From NCBI GenBank assembly GCA_023935145.1, contig CM043704.1, positions 96,311,873 to 96,375,872 of the forward strand: a DNA stretch of 64,000 nucleotides, given 5' to 3'. Every line of letters begins with the position of its first letter. The stretch's first letter is position 1. This document shows, piece by piece, positions 58,831-64,000 of the stretch. This stretch comes from Bretschneidera sinensis (taxonomy: Eukaryota; Streptophyta; Magnoliopsida; Brassicales; Akaniaceae). The notes beneath the pieces are model-generated. The model was given only the letters and a program-made list of their open reading frames with translations, was not told the DNA's origin and ran no database searches. A program made the position numbers and the translations under genes.

Positions 58831-59554
58831 TGTTGATGCCAAAAATGTGCATGGATGAGCTGGAGGCCTAACTGCACCTGTACCTGCACAAAGAAAGAAG
58901 GAAGGGCTATGGGGTCGCCGGAGGGGTGCCTCCGGAGATGCTCCGATGCTTAAGTTAGGATAAAGCAAACGTCTATGGAGACTTGTCGTGTCGTTCCTAG
59001 TGGTAAAGGAAAAACTTCGGTTCCTGGAATGCATACCTGCCCCTTTTTCTAGGGTTTTTAGGAGACGGTCTTCTGCTTGGGGCGGCAATGATATGATGAC
59101 ACAACTGGGCTGAATAATAATGCCTAAGAGGCCCATCTAGGCGGTTGGAGACCGTTCTTTTAGGGTTTTACCTTGTTGGTTGATCAGGAGCCGTCCAAGT
59201 CTAAGGACGGTTCTGCGACCTGACATCTCAACTTGGTTAGGTGATGATGCCTAGGAGGCCCAGCTAGGTGGCTGAAGACCGTTTGTTAGGGCTTTTGCCT
59301 TGTTGGCTCAACCAGGAACCATTCAAGTATCTGGGGCAGTTTGTTGCCCTGACGGCCCAACATGGTTGGGGCATGATGGCCTAGAAGGCGGTGGTGTCGT
59401 GGAGTCCAACTGAGGCGACTGAGTTTTGAAGGGTGGTTTATGACCAAGGGCTGAGTTATCCGATTCTGGTTTATCCATGTGTCCTCTCGTGATCCGTTGT
59501 CAGGAGGAGCCACGTGTTGTCCTCTCATTGGAATGGTAGGTTTTGGCAGTATCA
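58831..59554 (-). mobile_element. Solo LTR related to the Tat-like element
   Basis: The 724-bp sequence begins TGTTGATGCC and ends CAGTATCA, the inverse of the TGATACT...CATCAACA ends of the complete element. It is flanked by perfect 5-bp repeats ATATT (58826-58830 and 59555-59559). It shares GGATGCTCCGATGCTTAAGT-like and GATGCCTAGGAGGCCCAGCT-like blocks in minus orientation. An internal tandem duplication of about 127 bp explains most of its extra length. No internal region remains, so it is a recombination product. Confidence 0.9.
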
Positions 59555-59559
59555 ATATT

Positions 59560-62145
59560 AAATCAAAATTGAAATATCAAAATTATTAACAGTCAAGTCC
59601 ATATCTTTTCTGGCATCCATAGGAGGGAATGTTGAATGCAAATGAAAAGAAAAAGGAATTAAAATTGATATACCGAGTACCGACTATAGGATCAACTCCA
59701 AATCGGCACTAGTTCCATTTGAACTAGGTTATAGTAATAAATTCTCTTGAAGTTAATATCAAGTCTGGATCAATCGGGTTAGATTTGATGAGGTGAGACT
59801 AGAGGAGGTGAAGTGACGCGGAGAGACCTGCACGGAAGAGATGGGAAATGGAGGAGAGAAAGAAGAAAGAAAAAATCATAAAGATTCTTGGAGAGAGAGA
59901 GAGAGAAAAGAACAAAGAAGAAGAGAGGAGAAAAAAGTTAAAAAATTATTGAATAAAAAGATTTATATAAAGTAAATTTGATCTTTTAATCATTTTTGTT
60001 AAGTGTTAAAAATTAAGATTATATTTGGTTACACCCGGTTGAAAAAATAATTTTTCAAAAATAAGTAGATAAATATAGTAAACTACAAATCTATCAATAG
60101 GTTTATGTAATTTATCTGAATAATTAAACGTAAAACTCGAGGGTGAAAATGTAATTCACTCTTTCCTTTTCCATTGATTTTTATTTTAGTGCACTAAATT
60201 ACCTACTTCACGAGCCACTTAATTCCAAAACGCTTGTCTCTCTTCTTTCTTTGTCTTATTCTTGCTAGCCAAAATGGACAAAACAATGTTTCCAAACAGG
60301 CCAAAAGTGGTCATGTCACAAGCCGAAGTCCACAAAGAGGAAAGTAATGACCAGTAGCTAGACAAGCTTCTCACTCATTACGTGAGGACTCCGTTGAGCC
60401 AGCAGTGTTGTTTTTCTTAGCAGGTGGGCATTGATTTTTATGTGTCACTCAACATAATTTAAGTGTGCCTGTAAACAGATTGATAAATGTAGCAGCTCAC
60501 CAATCCATATTTATTGGTCTCATCAGCCCCCGCGGCACCGCACGTATGTACTTGTTTCTACGGCATTCTTGCCACACATGTTACTAGAAAAATTTTAATT
60601 GGTTCAGATTTAAAGTATTAGTTTTAAATTTGTTGAAAATTTTATTAGAAATGTCAGTATAAATGTGAGATTAAAAAATTAACATTATCAATAAAAATTT
60701 TAAAATTATCAATGGAGTTTTCAGTAGATTTAAAACGTAAATTTTATATCCGAACCAATCAAATATTTTTTCTCATTATTAACTCATTTTTTGGGTAGCT
60801 TTTACAACCGAAACATCAATAATTAATCGACACATGTCATGAAAAAAACAAAAAACTAGAGACAATTTAACCTAATTTTGTCCTCCAAAGATTACCAATT
60901 ATTCAATATGTGGCCTCATGACAATTCTGGGCAAGCATAGACTGATTTTGTTTTAAAAGACAGAATGGAAGTTGATTCTTGACTAAATGGTGCAACATTA
61001 ATTAATATTGTTTGGGGCCTGCCTACTTAATGTTGCAGGCCGGGCATTGTTGTTAAAATGGTATGATTCACTATTCGAATTTATATGTCGAATCAAATTT
61101 ACTGGGAATCTATCAATTCAGTAATGAATAGCATGAATCAGATCTGACTACTTTGTTGTAATACTTCTAAATGTTTTCGAAAATTAAAGTTTGGGTTAAA
61201 TCTTAAACCTCGTATTTCATAAATATCGTAATCAAAAGGTCAAGTAACAATTTTGCTATTAAAAAAAAAAAGAAAAAGAAAAATGAATTTATATTTTTCT
61301 TTGGCTGGGTGAAAAAAATGATTTATACTTGGCACTTCTATTCATACACAATATATTTCTCAGCAATAGCTCTTGGTGCCAATAAATACAAACACAAGTG
61401 GTAGTCTAGGGACGGTTTTATGTGTCACAATGAATTTACCGTGGAAGGAAAAAATAAAAGGATAAAAGGAGTCGATGAAACAAAAAAACATTATAATCAT
61501 ATTTTTATAAATATTAATATATATTTTATTTTAATATTGTTATAATTATTAGTGATTAATTAAATAGTTTATAGTTATTATTAAATCAGATAACATGTAA
61601 TTAATATTTATGGAATACAATAAAATTATAATAAGACTAATTAACTCGATGGTTAAAGTTTGTATTTTTACTCATTTGGGTATGGGTTGGAGTCTTAAAT
61701 TTGTATTTTTTTTCTTATGATTTTTGATGTTTTTTTAAAAAATTCAATGAGACGTATGCCTCGATCACAAGAACGTAAAAAGCGTACGTCTCGGACGTAG
61801 ATATAAGTTCGAGAGCAAAAGATGTATGTCCAACGAAAGAAACATCTAAAATATTACGTTTCGAACGTTTTACTACACCTCGTCTCTGGACGAGCCCAAA
61901 TAACACCTTCGAAAACACTAATAATTACCCTATTTTACTTTCAGTGACATTCAAACACCATACGTTTAAGTACATGCTACAAATTTTATATTGTTAGATG
62001 ATTTTTAAATAAATTTACTTAGGTTTAAATGTTAACTGTTGGATTTAAAATACTATTGTTACTTGTTTTCCCAAAAACAATGCAATACTAGTAGGATTAC
62101 ATATGATTTAGTTTAATAAATATAATGTAAAACATACGCCAAGAA
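59560..62145. other. AT-rich intergenic spacer with degraded transposable elements
   Basis: No gene is visible. A small inverted-repeat element lies at about 60587-60775 (TTTTAATTGGTTCAGAT against ATCCGAACCAATC). A second copy of the hAT-like element lies near 61500-61920. A GA-rich stretch occurs near 59880-59935. Confidence 0.5.
61500..61920. mobile_element. Partial copy of the hAT-like element at 51960
   Basis: It shares GTGATTAATTAAATAGTTTAT and the segment ending near GATAACAT with the copy at 51960, and ends CTTCGAAAACACT, the CAGTGTTTT-type terminus. The left end is missing or diverged. Confidence 0.5.
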
Positions 62146-62217
62146 TCCGTTGTAGTCTAGTTGGTCAGGATACTCGGCTCTCACCCGAGAGACCCGGGTT
62201 CAAGTCCCGGCAACGGA
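62146..62217 (+). tRNA. trnE-CTC: tRNA-Glu (anticodon CTC)
   Basis: 72 nt fold cleanly: acceptor TCCGTTG/CAACGGA, anticodon arm CTCGG-CTCTCAC-CCGAG with anticodon CTC, T arm CCGGG-TTCAAGT-CCCGG. The A box (TAGTCTAGTTGG) and B box (GGTTCAAGTCC) are intact. A T5 Pol III terminator lies at 62223-62227, and a CAA motif sits just upstream, as usual in plant tRNA genes. No intron; CCA is not encoded. Confidence 0.97.
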
Positions 62218-62222
62218 AATTA

Positions 62223-62227
62223 TTTTT
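62223..62227 (+). terminator. Pol III terminator of tRNA-Glu
   Basis: TTTTT six bases after the tRNA 3' end. Confidence 0.7.
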
Positions 62228-63494
62228 CCCTCTCTTTTCTTTAATAAACCTCACATAAACGACGACGTCGTTTATCTCGATCATCACTCTCCCGCTCCTC
62301 TCTGTTGTACCTTCAAACTAAAACTGCCCCTCCTTTTCTAAGTTTCTCACCTAAAAATACTCAATTCTCCTCAGCATAGCTTCCAAAAGTCTGCTGTGTA
62401 GCAGTAGAGAATCAACCGTCTTAGTTGATACGTTACGTTGTCGAGACGACACGCTTAATTCACCCCCTCAAAAATCTCTCTCCAGTCTCCTATTGTTTCC
62501 CCTCCGCGAAAAAAGGGTTTTTCAGTTCCAGTGGGTACAATTCTCATCTCCTTCTCTCTCTCTATATAGATATAGATATTGGTCCTCGTCTATCTACGTT
62601 TGATTGTTTGAATTTTGAATATTTATGTGCATCGTTAGGGTTTAGCTTATTTCAATGGTTGTTTTTTCTAATCTAACCAAATTTCGTAACTGTGTTTTAT
62701 GCGGCTTTTTTTTTTTTTTTTTTTATATATATAACAGTGAAATTAACTTCAATGCGGGATACAGTAGCTGTAACTATACAAAATTGATTGTGCTGTAATT
62801 CGTAGCGAGTCTAGTGACAAGTGAATAATGGTTTTGATTGTTTCAGTGGGTCTATTGAATGTTATTGATAGGAATTTGCTGCTTTTACGGGGGAATTAGA
62901 GAAATGTTTGGTAGCGTAGAGCTTTCGAATTGGAATTGAATGCGATTAGAGATCGTTGTCCCTGATTTTTCTTTAAAGAGACGTCCAGTTTCATCATATT
63001 TGAATCGAAGGCAGAATTTTTTGCTGCCAAACATAGCATTAGGAGCTTCTTCTGTTTCTCAATCGTCAGTGGGGATCATTTTAGTTTATTAGTAAACAGT
63101 TTTCTTTGATGTTAATAATACTAGATGGGGAGGCTTACTTTCCCGTTGGAAGTTAATATCTCATGCCTTGATTCAATTCAAAGTTAGCCTTATTCCAATT
63201 GGGTGTGGATAGCTTTACTATGGTCACAGTCAATTGGATTCAATGTCATTGGTATGATCTTACTTTAAAGCAAGAGTGGGGTTCTTCTGATAAGAGTATT
63301 ACTACTCCTTAAACAGATATGTTGCTCTTTGAAACTTAACCCACCCTTTATATGACATATTACTCTGACTCTGGCAGCCCATGAGGTTCGGGCATTTCAC
63401 AAGTTTGCAATAGTTAAAATGTTAGTGCCGGTAATCTAGTTTTTATTGTGCTATTGTTGTCAAATTTTGTTATGCTTTGAACACACCTCTAATT
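62228..63494 (+). other. Possible 5' leader and first intron of a plus-strand gene beyond the window
   Basis: 62260-62560 is CT-rich with GACGACGTCGTT and several short pyrimidine tracts, like a plant promoter and leader. It is followed by AT-rich, intron-like sequence. No convincing coding exon is present, so this is only a suggestion. Confidence 0.25.
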
Positions 63495-64000
63495 CCTTTT
63501 TGGTATAAGTAAAATATTATTAATAAGCACCAAGAGGGTGCGGCACATAGCCAAGGCTAATTACAAGAGAGGAAGTCCACAAAATCTAATAAGTCCAAAA
63601 CAATTACAAAACTTTAAACAAAAAATTAAGAGTGTTGAACCATCTATCTTTAATAACTTCAAAATGCCTCTCTATGCCATCAAAAGCCTTACGATTCCTT
63701 TCATTCCACGCTAACCAAAAAATAGAGAGCAGAATCAAAGTGTAAGCCTTCTTGATATGCTTTGAACCCCGCAAACCGCTTCAAGCCTAAACTTCATCTT
63801 TCACGAAGCCGACAACCACCCAAGAAGCACTCAAAATCCTATGCACCATCTCCCATAAACTTCTAGCCAATGAGCACTCAACCAAAATATGAAACATGGA
63901 CTCGGCGCAACCTTTACAAATATAACATCTATTAACAATCACCTTTCCATTTTTTGTAAGTTATCAATGGTAATAATTTTCTCCCACGAGGTTGCCCACG
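63495..64000 (-). mobile_element. LINE 3' portion, running off the right edge
   Basis: A short T run and GGTATAAGTAAAA precede the GCACCAAGAGGGTGCGGC hairpin. Minus-strand sequence then carries the degraded zf-RVT region, seen as TGTTAATAGATGTTATATTT on the minus strand. It is the same family as the other LINE copies and still extends beyond position 64000. Confidence 0.8.

Noticed and set aside
62425..62676. 83-codon plus-strand ORF after the tRNA gene
   Set aside because: No family resemblance. It lies in CT-rich leader-like sequence, includes a TA-rich tract, and starts in no clear context.

Overview
This is a nuclear plant sequence, most likely from a woody dicot. The evidence is the long GT-AG introns rich in retrotransposon debris, plant-specific gene families, a Tat-like Ty3/gypsy LTR retrotransposon with an archaeal-type second RNase H, and many plant L1-type LINE tails. 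No species can be named from the sequence alone. Most open frames here are not genes; gene calls rest on exon chaining with matching splice phases.

Layout. Positions 1-32.8 kb hold four genes, all on the minus strand. They are a partial FMP32/MCUR1-like (DUF1640) mitochondrial protein gene (cut by the left edge), a small plant-specific protein of unknown function, a 10-exon, 1761-residue PHD-SWIB-Plus3-GYF-CCCH protein of the NERD/C3H44 type (7127-26622), and a nine-knuckle CCHC zinc-finger protein (28472-32782, with a likely 5' UTR exon near 36.5 kb). The NERD-like gene carries a 5.6-kb U12-type AT-AC intron, a Gly-Trp repeat region suited to Argonaute binding, and an acidic N-terminus built partly on a 45-bp coding minisatellite. 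Its introns hold a SINE, a MITE and at least seven LINE pieces.

Positions 39,880-51,078 are one 11.2-kb LTR retrotransposon: 583-bp LTRs, TSD aaatg, dual RNase H. Its gag-pol is broken by two single-base frameshifts and two CGA-to-TGA stops. Between pol and the 3' LTR lie an antisense gene (two ORFs, own TATA box) and a roughly 1.65-kb array of about 34 hairpin-forming 49-bp units that sits directly upstream of the antisense TATA box. A related solo LTR (58,831-59,554, TSD atatt) lies nearby on the opposite strand.

Right of the element is a complete four-exon GH9 endo-beta-1,4-glucanase gene (53037-56656, plus strand), then AT-rich spacer, a tRNA-Glu(CTC) gene (62146-62217), and possibly the 5' end of another gene interrupted by a LINE at the right edge.

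The genes do not form a pathway. The notable themes are a putative RNA-directed chromatin-silencing factor gene that is itself loaded with retroelements; a decaying Tat-type element with an antisense transcription unit and a structured satellite-like array; and a series of LINE insertions, some only 16-21 bp long, recognisable only by their target-site duplications.
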